From Pelobates cultripes (Eukaryota > Chordata > Amphibia > Anura > Pelobatidae): DNA of 64,000 nt. Both the position numbers and the translations under genes were made by a program. The stretch lies in assembly GCA_933207985.1 (NCBI GenBank), contig OW240916.1, forward strand, positions 133,641,022 through 133,705,021, read 5' to 3'. This document shows positions 1 through 63,744 of the stretch, piece after piece; position 1 is the stretch's first letter; every line of letters begins with the position of its first letter. The notes below the pieces were generated by a model. It saw only the letters and a program-made list of their open reading frames with translations. It searched no databases and was not told where the DNA came from.

Positions 1-600
1 ACTCCGATGTTGCCAATTTATTTATTTGGAGGATAGATGTATCGAATGTTTAGTCTGGGTATAATATAGATTTCTAAAATATATTTTTAGTCCCTTATCA
101 TAACAGGCTGTTCTATGGTTAAGGAGTATGGATAATATTGACATATAAGTTATTCACTAATGCTTTAGGTTAAATTCTGCTATAAATTTAGTAGTAATAA
201 CAGTACTAATTTTATGGTAATTCTCTGCATAATGTGTTTCTTAGTAACATAAATAGATATTCGGCTTGCTCTATAATAGTGGTTGTGTGTAGATTTCCAC
301 ATAACTATTTCATTGTGCTATGAGATTGAACATTTTTTCTGACAGTTTATATTTACAGAGTTATTTGGCATTAGGTTTAATTTTATTAACATAAATTTGC
401 ACATTGGTAGCACTTGCTGTATCATTTGTGTACAGTTTAGCTGGTGTATGCTGTCAGTCTATAGTCTCAGTTAGCCATATTGTATATATTCCTCTTCATG
501 TTATTGCTCATAAACTTTTGGGTGTCCTTTTGGTTCAGGACTTATTTTAAATTCACTGGGCACTTGGCACACAACCTGATGATCTCTCTTTGAGCTGTCT
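1..600. other. intron sequence, no recognised feature
   Basis: AT-rich intron of smarca2 downstream of exon 15. I see no exon-like open frame with conserved sequence and no obvious repeat ends. Confidence 0.5.
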
Positions 601-604
601 TTGA

Positions 605-1020
605 GCTCGTAGCAAAATAAATAATCACGAAGGATTTGTTTACGTTGCTTAGCAACGACACTTGCGACACGCGTCATCACGCTCAGTCACGTGGTCGCAC
701 CTACTCACTTCCGGGTTTCGGGCGGCCGGGCGGGAGTTCATTTTTACACACTTGTTGGGTAAGTGATTACTTCATTTATCTACCTATATATATATATGTT
801 CATTTCACTGTTATATTGATCTTGAAAAAGACCCTTTAGGGGTGGAAACGTTGATTGAAGATTACGAATGTAATGCACAACTTAGAATAAAATCACTGAT
901 GGAAGAAGTCCTGTGAGTGCACCTTTTTTCTATGGAAAATATATATACCCACGCTGAGGTTTGCACCCAGGCAAAGACATCAAAGAAAAAAGTTTTTAAT
1001 GGGTGAGTGCCAAGAGTATT
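605..1020 (+). mobile_element. Penelope-like element 3' tail fragment
   Basis: The run CTTGAAAAAGACCC followed by GGAAACGTTGATTG, with a GC-rich block before it and GAGTGCACC after it, parallels the 3' end of the GIY-YIG element at 26385-28428, which has CTTGATAAAGACCG and CGAAACGTTGATG, then GAGTGCTC. No coding part is present. The family call rests on this internal resemblance, and the boundaries are approximate. Confidence 0.5.
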
Positions 1021-1069
1021 TTTGTGTATATATATATATACATATATATACATATACATATATATATAC

Positions 1070-1161
<92 letters not shown>

Positions 1162-1191
1162 GTATATCTATTATATATATAATATATATAC

Positions 1192-1226
<35 letters not shown>
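1021..1226. repeat. (TA)n microsatellite
   Basis: Two long TA runs (about 1073-1155 and 1197-1225) with CATATA interruptions. Apparent open frames encoding Tyr-Ile repeats on both strands here are artefacts. Confidence 0.95.
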
Positions 1227-1231
<5 letters not shown>

Positions 1232-1578
1232 ACGTTGTGTATTTTAATACTAATATTAGTATATATATTAATATTAAAATACACTTAGAATGACATTACA
1301 TATATATTATATGTATATATATTATATATATAATAGATATATACACATATATTATATATATATATACGTATAATTACAATAATAAATAAATAAAATAATA
1401 AAATAAATAAAATATTGAAACAAAATTTAATATAAATTATATATTCATATGCAATTTCATTCTAACTGTATTTTGTTATTAATATATATATTGGTAACAA
1501 AATACACTTAGAATGACATTCTATATATATCTATCTAAATATAAAATACAAATAACCGCAAATATATATTTATGTAAT

Positions 1579-1638
<60 letters not shown>

Positions 1639-1780
1639 CATATAATTACATAAAAGATTACATTAGTATACACGTAGAATTTAAATAAATGCATATATAT
1701 TAAAATTCTACATGTATATTTAAGTAACCTTTTAACATAATTATGTGATTTGATTAATTAAAATTTGATTGACATTCCTG
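1227..1780. repeat. AT-rich repeat interior related to the TTAA element
   Basis: Contains palindromic TAATACTAATATTAGTATA and two copies of AAAATACACTTAGAATGACAT (about 1277 and 1499), plus TG and TA runs (1578-1632). The same AT-rich module with AATACACTTAG occurs inside the complete TTAA element near 61550-61830. It is probably the interior of a damaged copy. Confidence 0.55.
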
Positions 1781-1819
1781 ACAACACAGGGAGAAAGTGC
1801 AGAGAATTTAATTCGCAAG

Positions 1820-2690
1820 CACTATATTTGACCCTGTAACTCTCCAAGACACCATAAAACCTGTACATAGGGGCACTGTTTTACTCGGGAGACTTTGCTG
1901 AACTCAAATATTAATGTTTAAAACTGGTAAATTGTATTACAACGATGATATTTTAAGTAAAAGTGAAGTTTTTTGCATTTTTTACAAACGAACTGCACTT
2001 TTATGGACTATATTATTGTTGTAATATGTTTTACTGTTTTAAAACACTAATATTTGTGTTTAGTGAAGTCTCCCGAGAATAACAGTACCCCCATGTACAG
2101 GTTTTATGGTGTTTTGGAAAGTTAGAGAGTCACATATAAGGCTTGCATTTCATTTTTTTGACATTGAAATTTGCCAGATTGGTTATGTTGCCTTTGAGAG
2201 CGTATGGTAGCCCAGGAATGAGAATTACCCCCATGATGGCATACCATTTGCAAAAGTAGACAACCCAAGGTATTGCAAGTGGGGTATGTCCAGTCTTTCT
2301 TAGTAGCCACTTAGTCACAAACACTGGCCAAATATTAGTTTTTTGCTTTTTTCACACAAAAACAAATATGAACGCTAACTTTGGCCAGTGTTTGTGACTA
2401 AGTGGCTACTAAAAAAGACTAAACATACCCCACTTTCAATACCTTGGGTTGTCTACTTTTTCAAATGGTATGCCATTATGGGGGTAATTCTCATTCCTGG
2501 GCTATCACACCGTCTCAAAGGTAACATTACTAATCTGGCAAATTTCAATGTGAAAATGGAACGTTCTATATTTGACCCTGTGACCCTGTTTGATCCTTTC
2601 CAAAACACCATAAAACCTGTTAATGGGGGGTACTGTTGTACTCGTGAGACATCGCTGATTACAAATATGTGCATTTTTTTGCATTAAAAC
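1820..2690. mobile_element. fold-back module of the TTAA element family
   Basis: One sequence block occurs three times in alternating orientation: about 1830-1927 forward, 2040-2135 reverse, 2578-2668 forward. Between the last two lies a near-perfect inverted repeat, arms about 2040-2332 and 2379-2668, with a 46-bp spacer. Related modules occur at 23800-24140 and 60650-61290. Open frames inside it (such as 2388-2687) look like by-products of the repeat, with no recognised protein. Confidence 0.75.
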
Positions 2691-2699
2691 ATAACAGTA

Positions 2700-3690
2700 C
2701 TATACTCGCAAGCCGCTCCGTCGGAGGGTGCACATTTGGCAACACGGATTAAGAGCACAGAGAAGGCCCAACGGTCAACATTCAGCTACTGGACTGGGTG
2801 GCTTTTCAGTCGGCGCAAAACAAGACCACATAAGCATTTGTGACGGGTGGGGCCCTCACCTGCAGAGAGGTGGACTCATGTTCCCCAGGGTTGACCGTCT
2901 GCCATCAATAGGCATTGGTTAAACAGTCCCATGAAGAGGCAAAACCCCCTAATGCAAAGCTTTGGAGTATCTCTCTAAGGCAATGCAAATGTACAACACT
3001 GCATCTAGTTTTAGTGGAAATTGTGCTTTTATTTTTATTTTTTTATTATCTGGTCTTACTATTTTTATTTTTTGGTATTACTAGCTTTCTCATTTAATCG
3101 CCAATATGTTTATTTGCCAGTCAAACTAATTTAGCATGTCACCTACTGCTCATTACCAGTTAATACCATGCTTAGCAATTACTAAGAATGTTTGGCCCTT
3201 CTTAGTTAGCATGACAGGATAGCCTTCATGTGCCTATTACAAAACCTATATAACTGTGCTCCACCACTAAAACACCGTACCCCTATATATCACCCTGTAT
3301 GACTTCAGAGACCAGGTACTCCCATAATAGAAGCTTATTATATATATGAGGGGAATGCTAGCTTAACCTCCATCTTAAAGTATGCTATTTCCATATATTA
3401 TAAACCTAAGTTAATCATAGTTAAGCATGTTATATAACTCTCTTCTCCTGGATAAAGTTAATGTCAGACTACTCGAGTTTTAATCACGCCTAATGCCTTA
3501 CCATTCTCTGACAACCTATATTAACCTGTTAGCTACTTAAAAATGTGCAGTTCTCTTATTTGCCACAGTATTATGCCTTGTGAAATGCCTGTATTTGCTG
3601 TCATGGCAAAATAAGCATGTCTGTCAAACTTTTGCACAACAAAAATAAAGAATTTAAAATTAAAAAAGATTAAAAAATAAATAAAAAGTA
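2700..3690 (+). mobile_element. LINE 3' UTR fragment with A-rich tail
   Basis: Ends in TTTTGCACAACAAAAATAAA followed by an A-rich tail to about 3690. The same terminal signature (GCACAAAATAAAATAAAG plus As) ends the ORF1-bearing element at 33064 and, on the other strand, the element at 44557. The 5' limit is uncertain. No open frame belongs to it. Confidence 0.5.
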
Positions 3691-3764
3691 CATAAAAAAA
3701 ATAAATATGGAATGAATCAGTATGGCACACCTCCAGTGGGGGCGTGATTACGGAAAGCCAGGGA

Positions 3765-3880
3765 CCCTCATTCAGTATTAAACTGCTAAAAAATTATTTA
3801 ACACTGAATGGAGTGACAGTGCCAGGAGTATCCTGGTACTATAACCACATAAATGTGCTTACAGTATCCCTTTAACAAAC
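3765..3880. mobile_element. short MITE-like fragment
   Basis: Imperfect inverted ends around CATTCAGTATTAA and CAGTATCCCTTTAA resemble the TTAA-ended MITEs elsewhere in the window. It lies 40 bp from exon 15. Confidence 0.35.
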
Positions 3881-3917
3881 ATTAAATATTTCTGCAAGCA
3901 ATAGAGATTTTTACTTA

Positions 3918-55758
<51,841 letters not shown>

Positions 55759-56000
55759 TGAATGTTCGTGGCTGAAGATAAAAATAATAATTAAAATGCA
55801 AAACCAAGTAAACTGTATATTTCAAGACTCTTTGAAAGATTAAAGAAAATAGAATGCAGCATTTTTGATCATATAACAGTTGAGTACAGAAAAAAAACAA
55901 AAAACTGCTTTTCTCAAATGTGGAAGTACAGTGTTGGAAGGTACGTAAAGCTGCAGTAAGTTTGCAGATTTAATAGTGTGGAAACTTTCCATAGAAGTGG

Positions 56001-56480
56001 TTAAAGGACCACTATAGTGCCAGGAAAACAAACTCGTTTTGCTGGCACAATAATGCCCTGAGGGTGCCTCCACCCTCAGGGTCCCGCTACGTTGAAGGGG
56101 GAGGAAGGGGGTTAATCCCTTACCTTTTTTTCCAGCGCCGGGCTCCCTCGGCGCTGGGACTCTCCTCCCTCTTCTGATGTCATCAGCTGAATGTGCATGC
56201 GCAGCAAGAGCCGCGCGCACATTCAGCCAGTCCATAGGAAAGCATTCTCAATGCTTTCCTATGGGCTCTGGCGTCTTCTCACTGTGAAAATCACAGTGAG
56301 AAGCGCGGAAGCACCTGTCAAATGAGACAGCCACTAGAGGCTGGATTAACCCTAGTGTAAACATAGCAGTTTCTTTGAAACTGCTATGTTTACAGCAGAA
56401 AGGGTTAATCCTAAATGGACCTGGCACCCAGACCACTTAATTGAGCTGAAGTGGCCTGGGTGCCTATAGTGGTCCTTTAA
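56001..56480. mobile_element. complete CACTATAG-type MITE
   Basis: 480 bp with TTAAAGGACCACTATAGTGC and the inverted end GCCTATAGTGGTCCTTTAA. The interior includes CTGAGGGTGCC repeats, GGCGCTGGGA, GGAAAGCATT twice as a palindrome, and CAGTTTCTTTGAAACTGCTA. It is 64 percent or so similar by eye to 57446-57924, and lies 230 bp upstream of coding exon 1. Confidence 0.9.
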
Positions 56481-56489
56481 ATCGATAAC

Positions 56490-57440
56490 ACAAAAAATAT
56501 GATTTAGTTACAAGGAACACATGAATGTCAGCAACATGCTGAAACAGTCCAAGTTTTATTTTACAAATTAATAAGCCATTATGAGATCTATAGAGTAAAA
56601 ATTGGGAAACACATGCTTTATGCAATTAGAGCAGCAAGACTTCTTGGATCTGCACGCATGTCCTCCACACCAATATATCCAGCAAGTACCTTACATAAAA
56701 CATGACTAGTTAAAGGCTATCGGTCTCTACACAAGCCTGTCCTACTGATAAAGAACATTTATATTATTACAGCTAGTATACAAAGCAGAATGTACTGCAA
56801 GAGCTGATGCCATAATTGCAGCTACTTACAACTCTAGCTCATACAGACTGCAGCCTTATAAACACTTTTTACAAGCAACCCCATGCAAACTTGTTTCTAG
56901 TAGAAGATAGGTCATGGCAAAATTCAGCTAAAAAGTTTAAATTTAGCTGGGAACATTTACAAAGCTCCAAATCAGCCACTAAAGTTCACAATTATGAGTA
57001 AATCTCTTAATTTTACACAAAAAAGAAATTTGGGGGCACATTTGGAGGTAAAAGGGTTACTCCATGCATTATAACCACTACAACCTTTATGATGCCAGAA
57101 GTATCCTTGCCTGGTTCCCCAGCAATGGTTCAAATGGTTAGCGATAGAGCCACAGAAGCTGTAAGCTGTGGCCCCTGTCATTCATTGGGTGAGAGCATCA
57201 GCCTACTGCTCTCAGCCAATGACTGATATTCAGGCAACAAAATTGACACTAGGCAGCCTCAAACTATGTGTTTGCTCCATTGTTATTTAAGGGTTACCCT
57301 TTAAGTGCCTCCATACATACTATATGTTGGTATTTTTTTAAGACAGAAGGGACTTCCTTTTAATATCCTACATGTATATCTAACATAACAATTAAATTGA
57401 GCAGTAACGGTGCAAGAGCATGATGTATACATCAAAACTG
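56490..57440. other. intron sequence with a MITE-like fragment
   Basis: Mostly unassigned. Around 57046-57315, GGTTACTCCATGCATTATAA, CCACTACAACC and GGTTACCCTTTAAG have the layout of a diverged TTAA MITE. Confidence 0.4.
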
Positions 57441-57445
57441 CTTCA

Positions 57446-57924
57446 TTAAAGGACCACTATAGTGCCAGGAAAACATACTCGTTTTCCTGGCATTATAGTG
57501 CCCTGAGGGTGCCCCCACCCTCAGGGTCCCCCTCCCGCCCGGCTCTGGAAGGGGGAAAGGGGTAAAAACTTACCTTTTTCCAGCGCTGGGCGGGGAGCTC
57601 TCTGCTCTCCTCCTCCGATCCACCCCGTCGGCTGAATGCGCACGCGCGGGAGCTGCGCGGCGCATCAGCCCGGTCTCACTAGGGAAAGCATTATGTTCCT
57701 ATGGAGCGTTCTCACTGTGATTTTCACGGTGAGAAGCATTCTCTAGCGGCTGTCAATGAGACAGCCGCTAGAGGCTTTGGGGGAAGGCTTAACCCATTCA
57801 TAAACATAGCAGTTTCTCTGAAACTGCTATGTTTATAAAAAAAATGGGTTAACCCTAGAAGGACCTGGCACCCAGACCACTTCATTAAGCTGAAGTGGTC
57901 TGGGTGCCTAGAGTGGTCCTTTAA
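57446..57924. mobile_element. complete CACTATAG-type MITE
   Basis: 479 bp from TTAAAGGACCACTATAGTGC to CCTAGAGTGGTCCTTTAA. Same family and orientation as 56001-56480. Its CpG-rich core (57590-57700) imitates a CpG island but belongs to the repeat. Confidence 0.9.
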
Positions 57925-57929
57925 GTTAA

Positions 57930-58425
57930 ATTTGTTTTAGTAACTAAAGTGTCCCTTTAAAGAATACACACCTGTGTCCAATACCATTTTGTTTGTTTCA
58001 AACTGCAAATCTTACAATTTAAAGTTCCTCTCCATTTTTCCTGTTTTTACCTTGCCATTTTATATAGGTCAGCCACTCACTTATGAACCAGGTACACAAT
58101 CACTCAGTACAGACAACATAGTATTAATCCAAGTCGGTTCTGTGACTATCACAACTTCCTCCAATTGTCCATAGCAATATAGCTGCATTTCACGGTTTTA
58201 TGATTAAGTTGGGTTTTCTCCCTCAACTAGGAATTTTAGAGAATTGCAAAACTAAAAGGAAAATTCAATCTTAAATAGTCAAGACATGACTAGAGCTTAG
58301 TTGGAAATTGTTTCCAAATAAGTTACAGTTGTCTAAATTTTGCCATTCAGTTTGACACAATTCAGTGTTTAACGAGTAAATCCAAGGTCCAAATCAACTG
58401 TGATTTACCCTTGCATGCGATAAAT
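57930..58425. other. intron sequence, no recognised feature
   Basis: No named repeat or conserved frame. Confidence 0.4.
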
Positions 58426-58429
58426 TAGA

Positions 58430-59131
58430 AGATATTCCTTAATGCCTTAGTAATCTCTCGCATGGACTATTGTAACTCTCTCCTAATTGGTCTTTCCAAT
58501 AGCAGTTTTGCCCCGCTAAAGTCTGTAATGAATGCTGTAGCCAGACTGATTTTCCTCTCTAGTCGGTCCTCTCACACCTCACCCCTCTGTCAGTCCTTAC
58601 ATTGGCTTCCTGTATACTATAGAAGTCAATTCAAAGTGCTAACCCATATCTATAAAGCACTGAATAATCTTAGCCCCTCTTATATCTCCTCACAGATCCA
58701 TAGGTATGCCCCTTCTCGGTCTCTCCACTCTGCCCGTGACCTTCTTCTGTTTGCTGCTCGCACCCGTACGGCCAACTCGGGCTTGCAGGATTTCTCGCGG
58801 ACGGCACCCTTCCTATGGAATAGCCTGCCTACCGCCAGACTCTTCCCTAGTCTTCAATCGTTTAAGAAGTGCATTAAAGCATATTTCTTTAGGAAAGCCT
58901 ATGGCCTCCCAGACTAACTTCTACCTCGAATACCTGTCTCTTGCTCTCTCCTAAAAGGCAGCACTCTACTCTCTCCTCCAGCTCTGCTTCACTCCCATCT
59001 AATTTGACTGCAATTTCCTGTCCTAATGTTTTTTATACCCCACCTCCTACAGACTGTAAGCTTGTTTGAGCATGGACCTCTTCAACCCATCGTTTCTGTA
59101 AGTTTTCTTGTAATTGTCATATTTATAGTTA
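58430..59131 (+). pseudogene. L2-type LINE, C-terminal reverse transcriptase and 3' UTR (split)
   Basis: Frame 58462-58917 encodes MDYCNSLLIGLSNSSFAPLK, NAVARLIFLS, LCQSLHWLPVYYRSQFKVL, then GLQDFSRTAPFLWNSLP and FKKCIKAYFFRKAYGL: the C-terminal end of an L2-type reverse transcriptase, intact to its normal stop. The 3' UTR begins normally, is interrupted at 59131, and resumes at 62425-62500 with the family tail. It is 5'-truncated. Confidence 0.9.
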
Positions 59132-59269
59132 CCGTATATACTCGAGTATAAGCCGAGTTTTTCAGCACATTTTTTGTGCTGAAAAACCCCAACTCGGCTT
59201 ATACTCGAGTCAGTGTCTGTATTATGGCAATTTACATTGCCATAATACAGACTGGGGGCTGGCAGCGAG

Positions 59270-59480
59270 CGCTTACCTCTCCTTCAGCTCCTGTCAGCTC
59301 TCTCCTCCTCCGCGCCGGTCCGTGCAGCACCTCGGTCAGCTCCCAGTGTAAGTCTCGCGAGAGCCGCGGGGTCATAGTGCAGCTCTCGCGAGACTTACAG
59401 TGTGAACTGAGAGAAGAGCTGCACGGACCGGCGCGGAGGAGAGAGCTGACAGGAGCTGCAGGAGAGGTAAGTAACAGCTC
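59270..59480. repeat. GC-rich palindrome inside the TIR element
   Basis: TCAGCTCCTGTCAGCTCTCT and CGCGCCGGTCCGTGCAGC are inverted at 59420-59475 around a centre containing CTCTCGCGAGA-type sequence twice. It explains the overlapping long frames on both strands. Confidence 0.85.
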
Positions 59481-59783
59481 TGCCAGCCCCCTCCTCCCCC
59501 CACTGAACTGCCAATGCCACTGGACCACCAGGGAAGGAGAGCCCCCCTCCCTGCCATGTATCAAGCAGGGAGGGGGGACGAAAAATAAATAAATTAATCA
59601 TATATAAATAAAAATAATAATAAAACAAATAATATAACCAAAAATTTAAATATTAATTAATAATATATAAATATAAATAAAAAAATAATTAAAAAAATAA
59701 TATAACCAAAAAAATTAAAATAATAAATAATAATATATATTTTTTTTTTTATAAAAATGCCCATCCCCCACCAAGGCTCTGCA

Positions 59784-60118
59784 ACACAAACACACACTGC
59801 ACTCATACACACACACACTGCATTCATACACACACACACTGCACTCATACACACACACTGCACTCATATACACACACTGCGCACTCATACATACACTGCG
59901 CACTCATACACACAGACTGCATCACACACGCACACACACTGCACTCATAAACACACACACTGCACTCATACACACACACTGCATTCATATACACACACAC
60001 TGCATTTATATACACACACTGCACTCATACACACACATTGCACTCATATACACACACTGCGCACTCATACATACACTGCGCACTCACACACACACTGCAT
60101 TCATCATATACACACACT
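59784..60118. repeat. CA-rich minisatellite, TGCACTCATACACACACAC units
   Basis: Degenerate units of about 20-26 bp with TGCACTCATA or TGCATTCATA alternating with CA runs. The unit resembles the minisatellite of the element at 20614-21751. Preceded by an AT-rich stretch (59580-59755). Confidence 0.9.
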
Positions 60119-60134
60119 GTAAATAAATATTCAA

Positions 60135-62263
60135 TTAACCCCTTAAGGACTGGACTGTTTTTGCGATGTTGTACATTTGCGACCAGGAATATTTTTACAC
60201 TTTTGTGGTGTTTGTGTTTGGCTGTAATTTTCCGCTTTCTCATTTACTGTTCCCATACAAATTATATATTGTTTTTTTCAGGACAAAATGGGCTTTCTTT
60301 ACATACCATTATTTATATAATCTCATGTATTTTAATTTTAAAAAATACAAAAATCTGATGAAAAATTGAAAAAAATACATGTTTTTTGACTTTTACTTGA
60401 AAAATCTTTTACTCATCTACAAAAGCGAATGAAAAAAACTGCTAAATAGATTCAAAATTTTGTCCTGAGTTTAAAAATACCTAATGTTTACGTGCTTTTT
60501 TGCTTTTTTTTGCATGTTATAGGGCTATAGGTACAAGTAGGATATTGCGGTTTCAAAACATACATTTTTAAATTTATCAATAGTGACATTGTAACACTAT
60601 TATCTGTCATAAATCTCTGAATAACACCCCACATGTACATATTTTTTTTAAAGTAGACAACCCAGGGTATTCAATATGGGGTATGTCCAGTCTTTTTAGT
60701 AGCCACTTAGTCGAAAACACTGGCCAAAGTAAGCATTCATATTTGTTTGTGTGTGAAAAAAGTAAAAAAACTAAATTGAACGCTAATTTTGGCCAGTGTT
60801 TGTGACCAAGTGGTTACTAAAAAAGACTGGACATACCCCATTTGCAATACCTTGGGTTGTCTTCTTTTGCAAATGGTATGCCATCATGGGGGTAATTCTC
60901 ATTCCTGGGCTACCATACGCTCTCAAAGGCAACGTAACCAACCTGGCCATTTTCAATGTAAAAATATTTGACCCATATATTTGACCTTGTAACTTTCAAA
61001 AATGCTATAAAACCTGTACATGGGGGGTACTGTTTTACTCGGGAGACATCGCTGAACACAAATATTAGTGTTTAAAAACTGGAAAACGTATCACAACAAT
61101 TATATCATCAGTAAAAGTGCTGTTTGTGTGTGAAAAATGCAAAAAAAGTAACTTTCACTGACAATATCATCGCTGTGATATGTTTTACTGTTGTGAATCA
61201 CTAATATTTGTGTTCAGCGAAGTCTCCCGAGTAAAACAGTACCCCCCATGTACAGGTTTTAGGGTGTCGTAGAACGTTACAGGGTAAAATACAGTGCTAG
61301 CAAATTAAATTCTCTGGAATTTCGGCCTGGGTTGGCAGGCAGGTCCCTCAAATTGCAATCAATAAAATTACTGAATTATGTAAAAATATTACATAAATAT
61401 GCACGTAGAATTTAAATATATATGCATATTTATATATTTGAAGTCTACGTGTATATTTATATAATTATTTAATGAATTTTGTATATGGACGTATGTATAT
61501 TTCTTATTATTTTTATTTATTTTTATATACATAGATATATATACAAATTCATTCTAAGTGTATTTTGATATAAATATATATATATTAATTTTAAAATACA
61601 GTTAGAATAAAATTTCATATAGCTATATAATTTTTTTTACATTTTTTATTATTATTTTAAAAAAAAATGATTTAATTTAAATTACTTATTATTTATATTT
61701 TATAATAATATATATATACAATATATATAGTTATTATATATATTATATATATACGTGTGTAATTTAATTATAAGTGTATTTTTATTTTAATATAAGTACA
61801 TATTAATATAAAAATACACTTAGTATGGTATTATATATATGATATATAGACATATATTATATAGATATAATATATGTCTATATATCATATTTATACATAT
61901 ATAATTATTATTATTTTTTTTATTACCATTAACTTTAATTTTTTTTTTGATTTTACAGTTGCAGGGAGACTGCCTGTCAGCACAGGCAGTCCCCCTGCAG
62001 GCAGCACTATGGACACCTATTGTGACCATGTGATCGCTGTGTTAAGCGATCACATGGCCACAGGGGTCCTAATCTGCCGCGGGGAGACTGTCTGGGCTGC
62101 AGGCAGTCTCCCCACAACCGGAGGAACACTGATCGCCGCCGGGGGAACGACGGCGATCAGGTAAGTAGCCCCAGACCGTTTGGACGGTTCAGGACCGTCA
62201 TCGGTCGGCAAGGCAAAAATGCCGATGACGGTCCTGAACCGTCCTCGGTCCTTAAGGGGTTAA
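60135..62263. mobile_element. complete 2129-bp TTAA element, noncoding
   Basis: TTAACCCCTTAAGGACTGG at the left and GGTCCTTAAGGGGTTAA at the right are inverted ends bearing TTAA. Interior: module B and its inversion (60650-60725, 60783-60860), module A and its inversion (60990-61080, 61185-61290), an AT-rich block (61380-61930), and a palindromic GC-rich right part (61965-62245) with GTGATCGCTGTGTTAAGCGA and GATGACGGTCCTGAACCGTC. No transposase. TTAA targeting suggests piggyBac or Kolobok mobilisation. Confidence 0.85.
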
Positions 62264-62424
62264 TATAATTTTTTTAGGATCTAATTTTATTTAGAAATTT
62301 ACCAGTAGCTGCTGCATTTCCCACCCTAGTCTTATACTCGAGTCAATAAGTTTTCCCAGTTTTTTGGGGTAAAATTAGGGGCCTCGGCTTATATTCGGGT
62401 CGGCTTATACTCGAGTATATACGG

Positions 62425-62500
62425 TAAATCCCCCCTCTAATAATATTGAAAAGCACTACGGAATCTGTTGGCGCTATATAAATGTCAATAATAAATAATA
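62425..62500 (+). mobile_element. 3' tail of the split L2 element
   Basis: AAATCCCCCCTCTAATAATA, then GCACTACGGAATCTGTTGGC and GCTATATAAATGTCAATAAT. It completes the 3' UTR interrupted at 59131 and gives the reference for the isolated L2-type tails in the window. Confidence 0.85.
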
Positions 62501-62577
62501 TATCAATTCTCAGTCTAGTAAATTACCACTGACTATTTTAAAACCAAATATCAATCTTTTTTCTCTACTAATTATAC

Positions 62578-63640
62578 AGTGATCAACCACAACATTATTA
62601 CCACCTGCCTCATATCGTATAGGTCCCCTCATACTGACATCCGTTCAGATGCGCCAAGGCTTGGACTCCACAAGACCACTGAATGCGTCCTGTGTTATCT
62701 GGCACATTAGCAGATCCTTTAAGTCCAACAAGTTATGAGGTGGGGCCTCCATGAAACAGATTTGTTGCTCCGGGACATCCTACAGATACTCAATCGGATT
62801 CACACCTGGGGAATTTGGAGGCCAAGGAAACACTTTGTCATGTTCCTCAAACCATTCCTGAATAATTTTTGCAGTGTGGCAGGGTGCATTATCCTGCTCA
62901 AAGAGGCCTCTAACACCAGGGAACACATTGCCATGAATGGATGTACATGGCCTGCAACAATCTCTTGGTTGGTGGTACGTTTCAAAGTAACATCCAAATG
63001 AATGCCGGGACAGGCACTTTCAGTGGTGGACATAGGTTACCATGGCACTCTGACCGGTCTGCGGCTACGCAGCAAACTGCGATGCACTGTGTGTTCTGAC
63101 ACCTTTGTATCATGGCCAGCATTAAAGGGACACTATAGTCACCCAGACCACTTCAGCTCAATGATGTGGTCTGGGTGCCAGGTCCCTCAGGTTTTAACCC
63201 TTCACATTTAAACATAGCAGTTTCAGAGAAACATTTTACATTTGCGGTTAATCCAGTCTCTAGTGGCTGTCTTCCGGACAGCCAATAGAGGCACATCTGC
63301 GACGCTGGAGGTGAATTTCGGCGACCAGACAGGCTAGCCTTTGCTCTCCACGTGCATCAATGAACCTTGGGCGTTTATGATCCAACACCGGTTCACAGTT
63401 TGTCCTTTTTTCCACCACTATTGGTAGATAGTAACCACTGCATACCAGGAACACCCCACAAGATTGGAGATGGTTGTCTAGCGATCACTATTTGGCTCTT
63501 GTCAAAGTCACTTGAGTCTTATTGCTTGCCCAATTGCCTTGCTTCCATCACATTGAATTCAGGAATTGACTGTTCCCCTGCTGCCTAATATATCCCACCA
63601 CATTGTAACAATATAAACAATGTTATTCACTTCATCTGTC
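62578..63640 (-). pseudogene. Tc1-like transposase relic
   Basis: The minus strand encodes RFIDARGEQRLACLV (63454-63260 region, HTH part) and HLDVTLKRTTNQEIVAGHVHPFMAM (63000-62920 region, catalytic part). Plus-strand landmarks include GTGATCAACCACAACATTAT at the end and GGGGAATTTGGAGGCCAAGG. The central part of the gene is missing, and a MITE is inserted at 63122. Dead copy. Confidence 0.85.
63122..63312. mobile_element. CACTATAG-type MITE fragment in the Tc1 relic
   Basis: TTAAAGGGACACTATAGTCA, CCAGACCACTTCAGCTCAAT, CATAGCAGTTTCAGAGAAAC and CTCTAGTGGCTGTCTTCC match the other family members. It ends without a right terminal repeat near 63312, where Tc1 sequence resumes. Confidence 0.8.
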
Positions 63641-63744
63641 CAGTAATGACAGCTTAGAAATAGTTCTTAAACAAATCAGTGCAATATGAGAAGTTCAAAT
63701 ATTTATAAAGGAGACATAACTTTTCTGTTCTGCCTTTAACAGTG

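Larger units (their letters stand above)
59132..62424. mobile_element. TIR element inserted in L2, itself split
   Basis: The left end CCGTATATACTCGAGTATAA and the right end TTATACTCGAGTATATACGG are perfect 20-bp inverted repeats. TA on each side (59130-59131, 62425-62426) may be the target duplication. Near the left end an internal fold-back (59145-59208) repeats the ends. Without the nested element (60135-62263) it is about 1.16 kb and noncoding. Superfamily not assigned. Confidence 0.85.

Noticed and set aside
996..1226. Tyr-Ile repeat proteins on both strands
   Set aside because: Translation of a TA microsatellite. The same applies to the frames at 26100-26315, 28282-28573, 21007-21255 and 59757-60122.
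57446..57924. CpG-rich block as the smarca2 promoter CpG island
   Set aside because: It is the core of a TTAA-ended MITE found several times in the window. The same reasoning excludes 56090-56310 and 59270-59480.
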